The notes under the pieces are model-generated. The model did not search any database and had not been told where the DNA came from. It worked only from the letters and a program-made list of their open reading frames with translations. A DNA stretch of 64,000 bases from Symsagittifera roscoffensis (lineage: Eukaryota; Xenacoelomorpha; Acoela; Convolutidae): NCBI RefSeq assembly GCF_963678635.1, contig NC_087064.1:82083847-82147846 (forward strand). The letters are read 5' to 3'. Positions 44,701 through 55,618 of this stretch are shown here, piece by piece (the first letter of the stretch is position 1; each line of letters opens with the position of its first letter). The position numbers and the translations under genes were made by a program.

Positions 44701-47700
44701 TATAACTTAAATTGAAAACTTTTCTTTAAAAAAAGATAAAAAAAACGGCGAAAAAATTATACAAAACAAAAAAGCTTATTTCGGATAGAATGGGTATTTA
44801 AAACGCAAACATGCTGAAACTTAGTCTGCTTGTGACCAGGTCCGTTCGGTTGGGAGTACGAAGCAAATTGATATTACAAGTGTGAAATTCGCACCACTTA
44901 TCGTCGCTTCTGAAGGAAAGTTTTTCGCAACTAGATGTTTTCGATTGAACTCTTCATCTCAAATTTGATAGGGTAGTTTTTTAAGAAAAAATTCAAAAAA
45001 CAATCAAAAGTTCCAAAGATTTTCCAAAATCCATAACTTGTTTCTGCAAAAAGTAGATCGTGGCTACTAAAGCTGAGAAAATTCCCAAAAACGGGTTTCT
45101 CGATTCAACGTTTAAGCTGAGATTTGGCATTCAAAGAAGTGCGAAAACTTTCACTTCTTCGAAAGCCTTAAATTTTTCATTGCAAAAACTAGACGTATTA
45201 AATTATAAATGTAGGTTTTCAAAAACCTGTTAACTCGATTAAACCCTTAATATCAGATTTGGCAGGATAATTATCGAGAAAAGCCAAAAAAGTTTCCCAT
45301 AAACGGTCAACAAATCAACCATTTGAATTTTCCGAAAACCATTGCTTTTTTGTAAAAATTTTGGGCATATGGATTATACAGAAGAGATTTACGCAACCCG
45401 TATTTTCATTTGAAATCACAAACTGAAAATTAGTGAGGACATTTTCCGAAAAAAGTAAAAAAAGTTTTAGAAAAATGGTGAAAAAACGAAAAAAATGACT
45501 TTTCGAGGACCATTACTCTACGTGAAAACAAAAAATTGGGCACAACCGAATATGCAGGGGAGCTGATTACAACTCATTCTTTGAATTAATCCCAAAAACT
45601 CAGATTTGTGAACAACTTTTTGACAAAAATCGAATTTTCAAAAACGGTCAAATAACCACAAATTGGCTTTTCCGAGGACAATTGTTTTTTCTGTAAAAAT
45701 TTTGGGCGTAGCCGCTTAGGCAGGAGAGATTTCCACAACAATTTCATCCATTGAAATATATGTTTTTGTTTTGAGAGAGTAGTTTTTGAGAAAACGAAAA
45801 TATATATATAGGTCAAATATTCCCCGCACTGATTTTTTCAAAGGCTGTAGACAGTGAGGTCAAGTAAAACGAGACTAAGGTATTCTGCAGGAACACAGGG
45901 GAGTAAGTCGTTCTTCCACTGATACTTTTTTGAACATTGGTTGAGTAGTTTTTGAGAAAATTTAGAATTTAGAGTCTCAAAAAAATAGAATAATAAAACC
46001 TAATCCCATATTTTTAATAATACTTGTTTTTATCAAATAGGATTTGGAGGCATATATACCAAGCAAGACTATTGAATGTTAAGTTACTAACGGAACAAAA
46101 CTAACGAAGCGGAAACAAATCCGGCAATCATTGAGCAGACATCAAATGAGGCGAAAAAAATGATAGAATGAAAAATCTTTAGAATTTTCGAGCCCCCTGA
46201 AAAATCAATGAAAAACACTTGCAGCTATCATGATACTTGCTTACAGCTAAAGAAGAATCCGTGATATGGCACCTAAGCCAACAATACTTGAGCAGACAAG
46301 CCAAACAATTCAATTTTTAACGGGAAAAAATTTTCAATTTGATATATACTGAAAAAAACAAGGTCAGGCCGATACTCAAATCGCACACCTTAGGGTGCAA
46401 AAGTGACCGCGTTACCCCCAGACGAAGTGAGAAAGAACCTGGAAAAAGTTATTTCCAGGGTTAAAAGTCTAGTTCCCGATTAAGTTTAAAAAGAACGATA
46501 ATACATGGAAATTTTAACATCGTATTTGAGGTTAAATTTAATTATTTAGCAACAACAATATATGTCCCGTAATGATTGTCAATAATTCTATGATAACTAC
46601 CGTTAGCACCAGTGTCATCAGATCTGCTGTGCATCTCCTCCGTGATGTCTGCTTCAGTATTGGGTCCCTGTTCGACAATGTCTCTGCTCTCCTCACTCAA
46701 CAGTCTCTTCAGCCGCTCCTTCTCCGCCCTCTCCCGCACACTCTCCCCCACCAACACCCGCAACTCCTCCTTCAACTTCTCCTCCGTGTCCTCAAACTCC
46801 TGCACACACCAAACACCAAACAAAACTCCAGGTGAGGGTGAAAGATATAAAAAAGAAAGATGAACTACGACGATGATTGGGAAATTAACTAATGTCTTTT
46901 GTCTTTCTCTAATTCTCTTTTTTAGGGAAAATTCTCTAAAAAAGCGATGTGTCCAATCTGTAAAGAAAAAAGCAAGAAGCACGCATCATTAATTGTAAAA
47001 TAGTTCAATTTTCTCAAAAAAAAAACAATAAGCAGTTTTTATGCCGTCATTTTTTGTGAAAGATGAAACAAAACTATCCCGAGCTTTTCTTATGCTTATG
47101 GCGAGCAAGAAAATAGTCATCGCTTGAACAGATGGCCGTATTTCACCTTAATATAATTAGGCTTCACAGCGCGCTATATTACTAAGAAAAGTATTGTTCT
47201 CACCTCCAGGAACTGTTCGAGTGTCTTGATGGTGTCCTGTAGTCGACTGCAGTCCATTGCCTTCTGCTTCACCTCCTGCTCCAAATCTCCCTTCTCTCTT
47301 TCCAGCTCATCATAGGAGACGACCAGTTTCTCCAGCTGCTCCAGCGCCACTATGATGTTCCATCTGAGAAGTGAAAAACAGCTTCACACAAGGTTAGTGA
47401 CCCTATGGATATCAACTGATTCAGTTTTTGCAATTGTAGAAGCGAAGTTTTGCAAAGCTAATGAAATTGAAGAATTTTGATCCTGTAATTCGCAAGTTGA
47501 ATTGGATTTTTTTTCAAAAATATTGATAAGGTCACCATTTTTAAAAAAAATATTGAATCAAATTAAGCATAGTCAGCAGAATAACAGAAAAGTGTCAATG
47601 GACTCAAAAAAATAGAACAAAGAAAACTTTTGAGGGACTATGTTTTGAAGAGATTGTTTTTTAAAAAGACAGTTTTTCTATTTAACTAATCATTTTTCGA

Positions 47701-50700
47701 ATTTCATCGCATAATATGCCTTCCTTTTAGCAAACGATTTTGAATAGAAGTTGAAAATTGATCGTAAACAATTTTCAAGATTTTTCTCGAAAAAAAAACA
47801 CAACCCAAAAAGTGTCTTCACTTTATTAAAAATCTTAGGATAAAAGATAAACAGAGATAGAAGACTAGGATTCAAGACTAGGTTTATTTCAATATTTCAG
47901 AGAGAACTCGCTCTAACTTACTTGAGCTCTTGTCTCTCGTCGATTGAAAGATTCTGAAACAAAACTTTCGTTATTTAAGAGTTAACGCAGAACGAAGCGG
48001 AGCTTTGCACCACTTGCGATACAACATAAAAATAAAAAACATAAGTCGACACATTACGAGGCCAAACTGTGCACTGGATAGGAGCCCAATTTTGAGTCTG
48101 AAGGTTCCTGGATTCCAGATACATGGTAAAGTTTTGTCGGAATGATCAAAGAGAATAAAATAACAAAAGAAGAACAAAGGGATTATCCTTGTTGCAGATT
48201 CCACTTACAATTCACAAAATACAGTTTGGACTCTTAATGCAAAAAATTTTAAATGTTAAAAAAAACGAGTTGCACCATTTTTTTGGTATTTTTCGACAAA
48301 AAATAATTAGGGGCCAGTTAAAGCGGGAGTTAAGTGTTTAATATTGAATGAATTTGCTATTTTTGAAGCAATTCTCAAATTGGACTTTGCCCAAAACCTT
48401 AATTGTCTCTCTACTAAAATAAATGAGAAGAGTAAAAAATTTATGCGATAATCAATTTTCCCAAGGAGACAAAATTTTTCTCACAAAAAGTTAAGGAGTC
48501 GCAGCTTCCGTAGGAAAAATTATTGCAACCAATTCTTTCAATTGAACTTTTTTTATCTCAGATTTTATTGGGGTAATTTTAAAGAAAACTCAAAAAAAAA
48601 ATTTTTTTAAATGGTCAAAAGTTCTAAAAAACGGTCAAATGTCATTCCATTCCAAATCCCATAATTTTTCCTACATAGAGCAAATTATGGCAGCTTAAGC
48701 AAAGAAAATTCCCAAAACCGATTTGATCGTTTGAATACAACATGACAAATGGCACGGTAGTTTTCGCGTAAAGTCGAAAAGTTTCCAAAAAACTGTCACA
48801 TATTCAGAACTTCGAATTGTTTGGAGGTCATAACTTTTTTCTTCAAAAGAAGTTGGGCATAGCCACTGATGAAGGCGAGCTTCCAAAAATCTGTTGTTTC
48901 GATTAAACGTATGATATCAGATTTGGCAGGATAATTAGCGAAAAAAGTCCAAAAAACGGTCAAAAAACAAAACTTTTGACTTTTCCGATGGCCATAAATT
49001 CGATGTTAGAAAAATTAATTTGGGAGTAATTGCATGAGCTTCCTATAACCCATTCCTTGAATTTAACCCAAAACCTCGCTTTTCTCGAAATGGTTGAGCT
49101 TTTTTCGAGATTATTCAAAAAGTTTAAGAAACGGTCAAAAAATCAAATATTTGATTTTTTTCCGAGGGCGATAATTTTTTGCGTAAAATACTTTGAGAGT
49201 GGCCAGTAAAACAGGGGAGTTTCTCACTGATTGCTATCTCCATTAATCGCACACTATCAAAATTGAGGTTAGTTTTCGAGAAAAGTCAAACAGATTCAGA
49301 AAACGGTCAAAAATCAAGAATTTGTTTATTCCATGTAAAAAATGCTTTATGTGTAAGAAAGTTGGGCGTAGCCACTCTTGCAGGGACATTATCAAAACAA
49401 TCTATCCATTAAAACCAAAAACTCAGATTTGAGACCGGTAGTTTTCGAGACAGCGAAAATAAAATCAAAAATCTTCCCCTTAGACCATTTGGAAACCTGA
49501 AGACAGAGGGGTGTAGTGAAAAGAGACTCTAGGAGAGTATACAAGCACACACGGGAAGAGGCGGTCTTTCAATTTTAAACGCTTGTTTGAAAATCATTAG
49601 AACCTTCTGATAAAATTTATAATTTTTCAATAAATTGGAATTTAGTTTCCATAATGAAAACAAAAAGAAATCCCATTAAACCGATTGGTAAATATACAAT
49701 CAGATTGAAAAAAGCAGGGGGGAGTGTTAAAATTGTGTTTATCTTAAGCCGAACTAAAATTAGGTCAGTAAACTGATAAAGATTAGCCAAAATAAAAATT
49801 TTTAAAGAAACACAAAAAAAAACGAAGAAGGAAATATGAAGTCAAGATAAATAAAATTAATAATTCTATGAGTAAATCGAACACTAAAAGCAACATTTAG
49901 AAAACAGCGCGCAGATAACACAAAACCGAGTCCAAGATGTGGCAACTAAGCCGACAACAGATAAGCAGACCAATAACTGGCCGACATTTTTATTTCAAAC
50001 TGAATAGTTCCGCTCGATAAAAAAACAAGACCTGGTCAGGTTCGAACCCAAACCTTTGCCGTCCCAGGCATATTCGTTACTTCCAAGCTAAGTTGACCGG
50101 GATCGCATAGAAGTTTGAAATCATTATGAGCAAGTTGTTAACCCGAAAAAAAAGAGTCTATTTCCCAGTTGAATACTGCTTGCTAATGGCAAGCGTAAAA
50201 AGAGTTTGAAGAGTAAATGAAAGCATTCGCAATGTGCTTCAGTAAATTTTCCTCTAAAGCTTCCAGCGCTATCAACGAAATTTATGTAATATTATTTATC
50301 ACTCTCATCCACTACAGAAACTATCAAAAGATAATATTTTATAGAAGAGATTAATTGTGAGTACCGTTGCTATTGCAACCGGGCACTATAATTTTTCGCG
50401 TTAACAACTCTTTTCACAGAACTAACTAATATACTTTATATGTATATCAGGTTCCAATTATCAATTTTTTGCTTTTTGACGGAGGTAACGCTCATTCTTG
50501 GGTCCACAAAGGTCTGGGGTTCAATTCTGACTATGAGTTGTACTTTTTGCAAAAAAAATTATTATCGATATATCGTTTGTCTGCTTACTTTTTGGCTTGT
50601 TTTCAACAGCATGAAAAACAAGTCTAATGTCCTACCCATTCCATAGGTAATTGATTTACTTTATGAATTTCAAAACCTGACTTAAGCAGGGAGGTGATAT

Positions 50701-52667
50701 GAGTTTCATAACTCAATTGCTGTTTTTGATAAAATTTTTGTTTTCGCTCAGCGTGCGTTTACCGAAGTTTTGTCGGCTTTATTGTCAAAACTTTCGAAGA
50801 AAACGATACATTCATGCTTGGGGTGGTTTTTTTATTCAGTCAATTTTCGGGGATCGAAATAATATTTTTTGACAAAATTTTTCCCCATTGAAAATAATAA
50901 CTGAAATCAAATATAAAAAGTTATTATACCTCCAATGTTTTTTCGCAAAAAAAAAAATGTTCAGAGTTTGAACATAGCCAACTTGGCTATCCCTGGACTA
51001 ATTTGTGGGCGTTTTGAAGATTTAGTTCATAATGCTGAAAGTATAACGCAAAATATTTATGCGTGGCAAATTATCCCGCACAACAAAATTGCTCCAAATT
51101 GAATTCAGTTCAGCTAAAAGGTCGTATCAATTTCTTACGACTCAACTTTTTAAACTTGATTTTTAGTTTTGCCAAAATTTATAGTTTTTCAAAAAAAACG
51201 TTTCCCGAAAACTATTTGATATGGATATAGTGGTAGTCGGAAGTTCAGGGCTTAGCTATGATATACGATCAGATCAGTCTTGTTAGCGTTTGACTAAAAA
51301 TGTCTTCAGGTTGTTTTAATGTTGGCAATTGCGTTTCTCCCCATATTTTGCTCAATATAAATAAAGAGTTTATAATCCCTTTGCATGTCAAAATATTTAT
51401 TATAGATGGTTAATAAAACGTTAATCCAAACTTTGTAAAACATTTTTGAAATGCATATGCTATCCCAATGCGACATATAAATTTTTTTTCGCATTTAAGA
51501 AAGCTCGAATGAAAGTTGTTGTAGTCAGTGAAAGTGAATTGTAGTCAGTAAACAAATTTCACACACGTTAAGAATACAGATAAGTCTAAATTCCCAAATT
51601 TGTAGTTTTGAATCGACGTCTAAATTCAATTTTTTTAGCCCCATTTAGTTTGCTTTTCGTCTAATTTCCTAGGCCCTGCTGCGCTTCCATTCCACACGAA
51701 TGCTTTTGTGCGCGTAAGTCTTTGTTTTGCCGCTAATTTAGACTTGTGTGTTTTTGAAGTTGATAATTTTGTTGAAAAATTCTGAGATAATTGTCTTAAA
51801 CATTGAAGCTTGACCCAAGAGTGAGCTTGTTTTTACGTCTGTCAACCAATTATGGGTCAGTTGTAGCACGTTGGGTCTGCTAAAATTTCAATTTTAACTT
51901 TTTATGCTGAAAGATTGGTCTGCTAAATAATCGGTTTCCTGATATAAGGTTATAAGATTATTGAAAAACTGTATACGAGTACACGTGCTTTTTTTAAAAT
52001 AATTGAGTGGATCTTTTATCTGAATTACATGAAAAAAGAATGTAAATATGTGTTCTAGCAGATGTAGACACTTCATAAAATTCATCTGCCAAGAAAACAT
52101 ACACTTTAATCTATATTTCTTCCTCTGTTCGAATCACCGCTGAATCGAACTTAGCCTGATCAAAAACTTAGATTGTACATACACCTAATTATGTAGATCC
52201 TTATTCTAGGCATAATTATCGCCCGAAAAAAAATGTTACATTTTTTATTCAAGGTGACAAATCAAGTTTGACCCAAGCGCATCAGTATCTATTTTTTTTG
52301 TTCATACTATTTTTCCTGTCAAGTGAGCTTAGATTGCAATAATTTTGGTGTCATTAGTTCCCTACTTTAGACTTGAATGAAAGTAACTGAAACATTCAGA
52401 ATTCCAGACACAGTTCGTAAACTTTAATCCCTGCAGATATTTACCAATTCTTGTCATGTTCAAACAAAAGAAATAACATAAACACATCCCGCCTACCTTG
52501 TCTGAGTCGGCGCTGATAAAGTGCACACTAATCTTCTTGGCCAACTCATGCACCTCTTCGAGAGAGATGAGGGGGGCAACTGTCTCATACTCGTCCCCCG
52601 ACTCCCCCTGCTCTCCCCAGGCGACAAAAGAGCCACCTTCACTTGCTCTGTCATTCAAGCTATCCAT
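35394..52667 (-). CDS. RILP-like Rab effector (RH1/RH2, coiled coil), 15 exons
   Basis: Exons, in order of transcription: 52667-52497, 47953-47922, 47363-47204, 46799-46610, 44389-44256, 43344-43129, 42673-42551, 42256-42176, 42091-41957, 41734-41489, 39154-38487, 38284-38086, 36706-36486, 35969-35862, 35787-35394. They sum to 3,078 bases, 1,025 residues plus stop, with every splice phase consistent. Residues about 34-100 form an RH1-like region, 100-300 are coiled coil, 300-785 a long low-similarity middle, about 825-870 an RH2 domain (NRPRFTKQELMQVIEEKANL), then SIRRLFGIF, matching the IKRLFxFF motif of RILPL1. In the family RH1 binds motor proteins and RH2 binds Rab GTPases (Rab7, or phosphorylated Rab8/10/12) on membranes. 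RILPL1 has about 400 residues, so this protein is more than twice as long because of exons 7-12. The exon 12 donor (CAG/GTCGGA) is the weakest boundary. The gene symbol is not assigned because orthology to one paralogue is unproven. Confidence 0.8.
35862..35969 (-). CDS. RILP-like gene, exon 14
   Basis: LQLEDLRKSAATQTW to TTSSIRR plus two bases, donor ACT/GTTAGC. The split leucine joins RR to FGIFGG in exon 15 and rebuilds the conserved IxRLFxxF motif. Confidence 0.8.
36055..36436. mobile_element. hAT-like MITE, copy 3, in intron 13
   Basis: Left end CTGTAGCGGATTTAGGGG, right end (reverse complement) CAGGCGCGGATCTAGGAATT. A perfect 8-bp duplication ATTTCACT flanks it (36047-36054 and 36437-36444). 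Inserted in an intron of the RILP-like gene. Contains a run of about 16 G at the left end. Confidence 0.9.
36486..36706 (-). CDS. RILP-like gene, exon 13 (RH2, Rab binding)
   Basis: ETGKLTSEKSDLIVAEKL, then PKDPNRPRFTKQELMQVIEE and LSIAKMHLEDELGAL. The PRFT-QEL-VI-E pattern is the RH2 signature. Donor TTTAAG/GTCGGT, phase 2. Confidence 0.85.
38086..38284 (-). CDS. RILP-like gene, exon 12
   Basis: SCSEFVGGPNSTVGVASSN, then a Gln/Lys-rich stretch (MRKQKRSMWYQQKQQKH). The end at CAG/GTCGGA is chosen because it alone gives phase 0 for exon 13 without discarding the Gln/Lys-rich part. An earlier GTAGGG (after SSNG) is an alternative. Confidence 0.5.
38487..39154 (-). CDS. RILP-like gene, exon 11 (large disordered exon)
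   Basis: 668 nt, 222 codons, Glu/Ser/Asn-rich and probably disordered. Near its end it becomes basic (RRRTILSTDVSPYRKEMQRK, SRLGRAVSIRAPSYLQTL). TTTTTTAG acceptor, AAAG/GTGAGG donor. Confidence 0.7.
40342..40386 (-). other. Possible alternative first exon of the RILP-like gene
   Basis: ATGATGGCTAATATTAGTTT... encodes MMANISLLPSDRGAK and ends at AAG/GTGAGG in phase 0, matching the phase-0 start of exon 11. No acceptor gives a compatible phase with exon 10, so it would act as a first coding exon for a short isoform holding exons 11-15 (disordered region plus RH2). Unsupported by transcripts. Confidence 0.3.
41018..41227. repeat. GAGCGGTTT array in both orientations
   Basis: About ten copies of GAGCGGTTT or its complement AAACCGCTC, mixed with AGCAAGATTTGAGCGG and its complement, lie within 210 bp and can fold into several nested hairpins. 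A separate class from the other repeats in the window; origin unknown. Confidence 0.75.
41489..42673 (-). CDS. RILP-like gene, exons 7-10 (middle region)
   Basis: Four phase-0 exons (42673-42551, 42256-42176, 42091-41957, 41734-41489) of 41, 27, 45 and 82 codons. They encode an acidic, helix-prone region without a known domain (for example FDEIAAIPGLSTVSENYSED and VKEQFATFLESQKSHPSVEF). All being multiples of three with phase-0 borders, any of them could be skipped without a frameshift. Confidence 0.6.
43129..43344 (-). CDS. RILP-like gene, exon 6 (coiled coil)
   Basis: 72 codons: LNTFVDEIEDFSVALKGKV, then long heptads (ERDELIEQNERQREQIEDM), ending SFIQR at AGG/GTAACA. Confidence 0.75.
44256..44389 (-). 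CDS. RILP-like gene, exon 5, with GC-AG donor
   Basis: Encodes SDEQQQLGLTTDAIRQLKEM to RDKVEE. The only donor that keeps phase 0 with exon 6 is GAG/GCAAGT, a strong-consensus GC donor; the GT ten bases away gives the wrong phase. Confidence 0.7.
44900..45830. repeat. ~170-bp degenerate tandem repeat, array 1 (intron 4 of the RILP-like gene)
   Basis: Blocks such as TTTTCCGAGGACCATT (45329, 45498, 45667, steps of 169), AAAAATTTTGGGC, CATTGAAAT/CTCAGATTTG and CAAAAACGGTCAAA recur in order. The copies are strongly diverged, like an old satellite. Confidence 0.6.
46268..46283 (-). repeat. SINE-family tail motif
   Basis: TGTTGGCTTAGGTGCCA on the minus strand, preceded by GTCTGCTCAAG as in other copies; no head seen. 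Confidence 0.4.
46610..46799 (-). CDS. RILP-like gene, exon 4 (coiled coil)
   Basis: EFEDTEEKLKEEL resembles the EFED stretch of RH1-containing scaffold proteins. Charged heptads continue to LKRLLSEESRD; the donor is ACTG/GTGCTA, phase 1. Confidence 0.75.
47204..47363 (-). CDS. RILP-like gene, exon 3 (RH1 end, coiled coil)
   Basis: Encodes WNIIVALEQLEKLVVSYDEL and a charged heptad region ending EQFLE; CTCAG acceptor, GAG/GTGAG donor. GC-rich against its flanks. Confidence 0.8.
47922..47953 (-). CDS. RILP-like gene, exon 2 (32-nt microexon)
   Basis: GTTTCAG acceptor, GTAAGT donor, encoding NLSIDERQEL plus two bases. It restores the frame between exons 1 and 3 and sits inside the RH1 helix bundle. 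Confidence 0.7.
48590..49480. repeat. ~170-bp degenerate tandem repeat, array 2 (intron 1 of the RILP-like gene)
   Basis: Same unit as 44900-45830: block positions 48821, 48991, 49160 and 49331 give steps of 169-171 bp. Contains GGGCATAGCCAC/GGGCGTAGCCAC and AGATTTGGCAGGATAATTAG words. Confidence 0.6.
49890..50112 (-). mobile_element. tRNA-derived SINE copy, best preserved (minus strand)
   Basis: On the minus strand: box A region TAGCTTGGAAGTAACG (50102-50087), box B GGTTCGAACC (50060-50051) at tRNA-like spacing, then an AT-rich stretch and the body motif TTGTCGGCTTAGTTGCCAC (49957-49940). This defines the family used for the other calls. Confidence 0.75.
50470..50790 (+). mobile_element. 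tRNA-derived SINE copy (plus strand)
   Basis: GACGGAGGTAACGCTCATTC (box A part), GGTCTGGGGTTCAATTCTGAC (box B at 50518-50527), and the body motif TTTGTCGGCTTTATTGTC near 50770. The distance between head and body is longer than in other copies, suggesting an insertion. Confidence 0.6.
51000..51288. repeat. Dispersed repeat family R1, copy 3
   Basis: CTGGACTAATTTGTGGGCG, CATAATGCTGAAAGTATAACGC, GCGTGGCAAATTAT and the AGTCGGAAGTTCAGGGCTT...CAGTCTTGTT end follow the same order as 1-297. Confidence 0.6.
52497..52667 (-). CDS. RILP-like gene, exon 1 (start, RH1 beginning)
   Basis: 57 codons from the ATG at 52667 (context GTAATGG) to AAG/GTAGGC, phase 0. The acidic N-terminus is followed by ISLEEVHELAKKISVHF, the first RH1 helix. 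The 4.5-kb intron after it holds SINEs, R1 and the 170-bp repeats. Confidence 0.75.
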
Positions 52668-55618
52668 TACTTCGGACAACCCCCAATAACACACTACACT
52701 TCGAAACTAACACTGCTTTGAATGAGATATATAGCCAAATTTACACTGATTTTTACAAAAAAAGGTTCATTTGTTTGAGACTTTTACACGCGTTTCAATA
52801 GTTTAACCTAGTCTGTTTAGCAAAGTGGCTAAGATACTGTTATTTGTAAAACTATGGTACCTAGCTGCGTATACTAATAATAGGGTGTAACTTTTAGTTA
52901 AAGCTAAACATTCTTCTATCAACGAAACCAACAGTTCATCAAACTATCAGTTTCGCAATAGATTGTTGGTTTCAAATAACAATTTAGCATCTCAAATTGT
53001 GTAATGAATCGTAGTATAAAAGGACTCTTTTGCGGTTCAATAAGAATCAGAATGCAGAAATAAAACGACAGAATAGATGTAAAATAAGACCAAACAAATG
53101 GTGAAAGTATCTCTTATAAAATAGTGGACTGTTTATATTTGAAACCATGGATGGACTTAACTCGATTGATGTTTGTGGCGAGTTGCGATTGTATCGAAAC
53201 AAATAAGTTAATTAAACGCTTATATCAAAACAAACGAACCATCAAAGAATGTCATTTTGTCATCATCCATTCACAGATATTTGAGAAAAAGTTTCATGGC
53301 TTTCAGAAAACAATCAACAGTAAGGGGAGGATTTCTGCTAGTCGAAACAGATTTTATCAAGAAAATAAAACGTTTAATCGGACATTTTTGAGTGACCGCC
53401 ATTGCACAGAAATTACCAAAAACTACAAAATTTTCAAAAAATTACCAAAAACTACAAAATTTTCAAAAATTACCAAAAACGGTTATGACGAAAAAAATCA
53501 CCTTTTGAAGAAAAACTAGCATACTTTCGGCGCACTCCGCCATCATTTTAAAGTATAAAGACTTGAAAATTTGTTAGAGTTGGTCAGCTAAAAGTGGACA
53601 TCCTGCAAAAAAAACCAGAGCAGGTGCCAAGTAAAAACCTCAGTCCTCTCAATTTCAAAAAAATCTCGGTCCAGTCTCTACAAATAGCTTAAATTACAAT
53701 TTGTTTTTAGTTCTAACAACCTTGTATGAAGAAAATTTTTATCCGGATGTTTTTTATTGGATTGCAATAAAATTTTGGTTTTCATGCTTTTCCCATGAAA
53801 CTACTCTATAATTCGAAACTAATTCAAAGTAAAACTATTAATATATCAATTTGAAAGTACCTGTGCAATAACTAATCAGTTCTTCAACCTTGATGGTTTG
53901 TGCACCTGTATTGGTTTTGGTGTATAGCATCTTTTTCAAACCCGCTAAGCATATTTAGAATATATTCATGTATTTAGACAACGATTTTGATATCAAAATG
54001 CTGCTTGTGTGTTGCTAAATCTGATAAAAACATTTTGCATGTAAGGAAGTGCTATGTACATTTAAAAGTGACCAGACAGATTTGACATCCAGAGAATTTT
54101 AATAAGCCACAAGAACAAAATGGCCATATAATAATCTTTTAAAAAGCAAAAAAGAGTTAGTTTTGTCAATTAATTAGCTCTTTGACAACTAACCGGTAAA
54201 CCAGTTCAACAAAAAATCGGTAAGACCGATCTAATACGTCAGTTTTATATAGCCATTTTATGCTAATTAATTGAAATGAGCACCGTTAACAGTATACCAG
54301 CGAACCATAAAGCTATTTTTGTTGAAGTTTTGATGGTGACAAAACTGATCCAAGTGAGAAAAAGAACCATGTCAGTCACAAAATCACCTTGAAAAAAAAA
54401 CTTTAAAAATTTTAAAATTTGTGAAACTATTTATGGTAATTATTGGTAATTCTAAAAAATATATATCAATTTTAGGGTAACCTATCACAACTCGGACAAC
54501 TATTGGGACTGTTTACTTAAAGCCAAGCAAAAAAGGCCCGAAAAGATACAACAAAACTGGAAAAAAAACATTATATTTTTTCAAAAATTTCAAAACAGTC
54601 GTAAAATACAAAGTATAAGGTAGTTGAAAATTTTCAGAAAAACTTGATCAATTTTAAGCGAAACATTCTATATAAAAGAAATAGATTGCAATAGTACTGG
54701 TTGTATTCAATAAACTTGATACCGCACAGAAAAAAAAAGAGAACTTTTTAGAAGTGCTAGAAAAATCCAAAAAAAATCAAAAATTTCAAAACTTCATAGA
54801 ATGCAAAAGTACTAGTTGTATCGAATAAACTCGATACCGCACAGAAAAAAAATTAGAATTTTTTCCATATCTCAGAAAAATCCAAAGAAAAAATCAAAGT
54901 TTTCAAAACTAGCGTTGTGGTAGAAAAAAATAGCGCACATCAAAACTTTGCAGCCCCTTAAGTGATTCGCGTCATGGATAATTTCAACACCAAGTCACTG
55001 CGAGTAAGTATTGGAAGTGTTCTACATCCCCGCCCTTTCACAACTGGTAGCGCTTTTCACTATACTGCACCAATTTTGTCAACCGTACAAAAAACTGAAA
55101 AATGTTCAAAACAATCCTAAAAATATCAAAAACTTCCAGAGGGTTCATCGTGAAAGCAATATATATGTATAACGTTTTTGAAATTTTTCATGAAGTTTTG
55201 ATTATTTTTTGGCAAAAAAAATCCTTAAAAAAACAGAAAAAATGTTCAAAGTCTGCAACAGTACTGGTTGTATCAAATAAATTTGGTGCCGCACCGAGAA
55301 ATTGAGGATTTTTGTTTTTAATTAAATGTTGTGGTAGAAAAAAAAATTTAACATCAATATTCTTCACCCCTCTACCATTTCGTGCTATTGGTACTTTCAA
55401 CTCCAGTTCAATCCGAGTAAGCAATGGGAGCTCCTGTCGATGTTTTCTTGATCCCCACCATTGAAAAACGACCCGAATAACTAGCTGATTAGTAGTGCCG
55501 TGTTTTATTTGACTGTGAAGTAGCCGTAAGCAATGAAGAGAGTGTCGACTTTATTTCTGAATTACTGTTTCGACTGAGTAACTTTCAGCTAAAGGGATCA
55601 AAAGGAAGCTTACACCAG
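52668..55618. other. Region between the RILP-like gene and the right LTR element
   Basis: Contains the presumed 5' end and promoter of the RILP-like gene on the minus side, without a recognisable TATA box. A plus-strand TATAAAAGG lies at 53017 upstream of a 131-codon AT-rich Lys-rich frame (53124-53519) that resembles no protein and contains a short repeat (KLPKTTKFSKITK); I do not call it a gene. The rest is repeat (next entry) or featureless. Confidence 0.4.
54687..55470. repeat. Diverged direct repeats before the right LTR
   Basis: GCAA.AGTACT.GTTGTAT..AATAAA.T.G.TACCGCAC.GA occurs at 54687, 54801 and 55255. TGTGGTAGAAAAAAA (54912 and 55329) and TTTCAAC.CCA.GTCA...CGAGTAAG.A.TGG also repeat, giving a duplicated block of about 420-450 bp. 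Confidence 0.6.

Noticed and set aside
53124-53519. 131-codon plus-strand ORF behind a TATAAAAGG
   Set aside because: Composition follows local AT bias, no domain is recognisable, and the end is a simple repeat. A TATA word alone does not support a gene.
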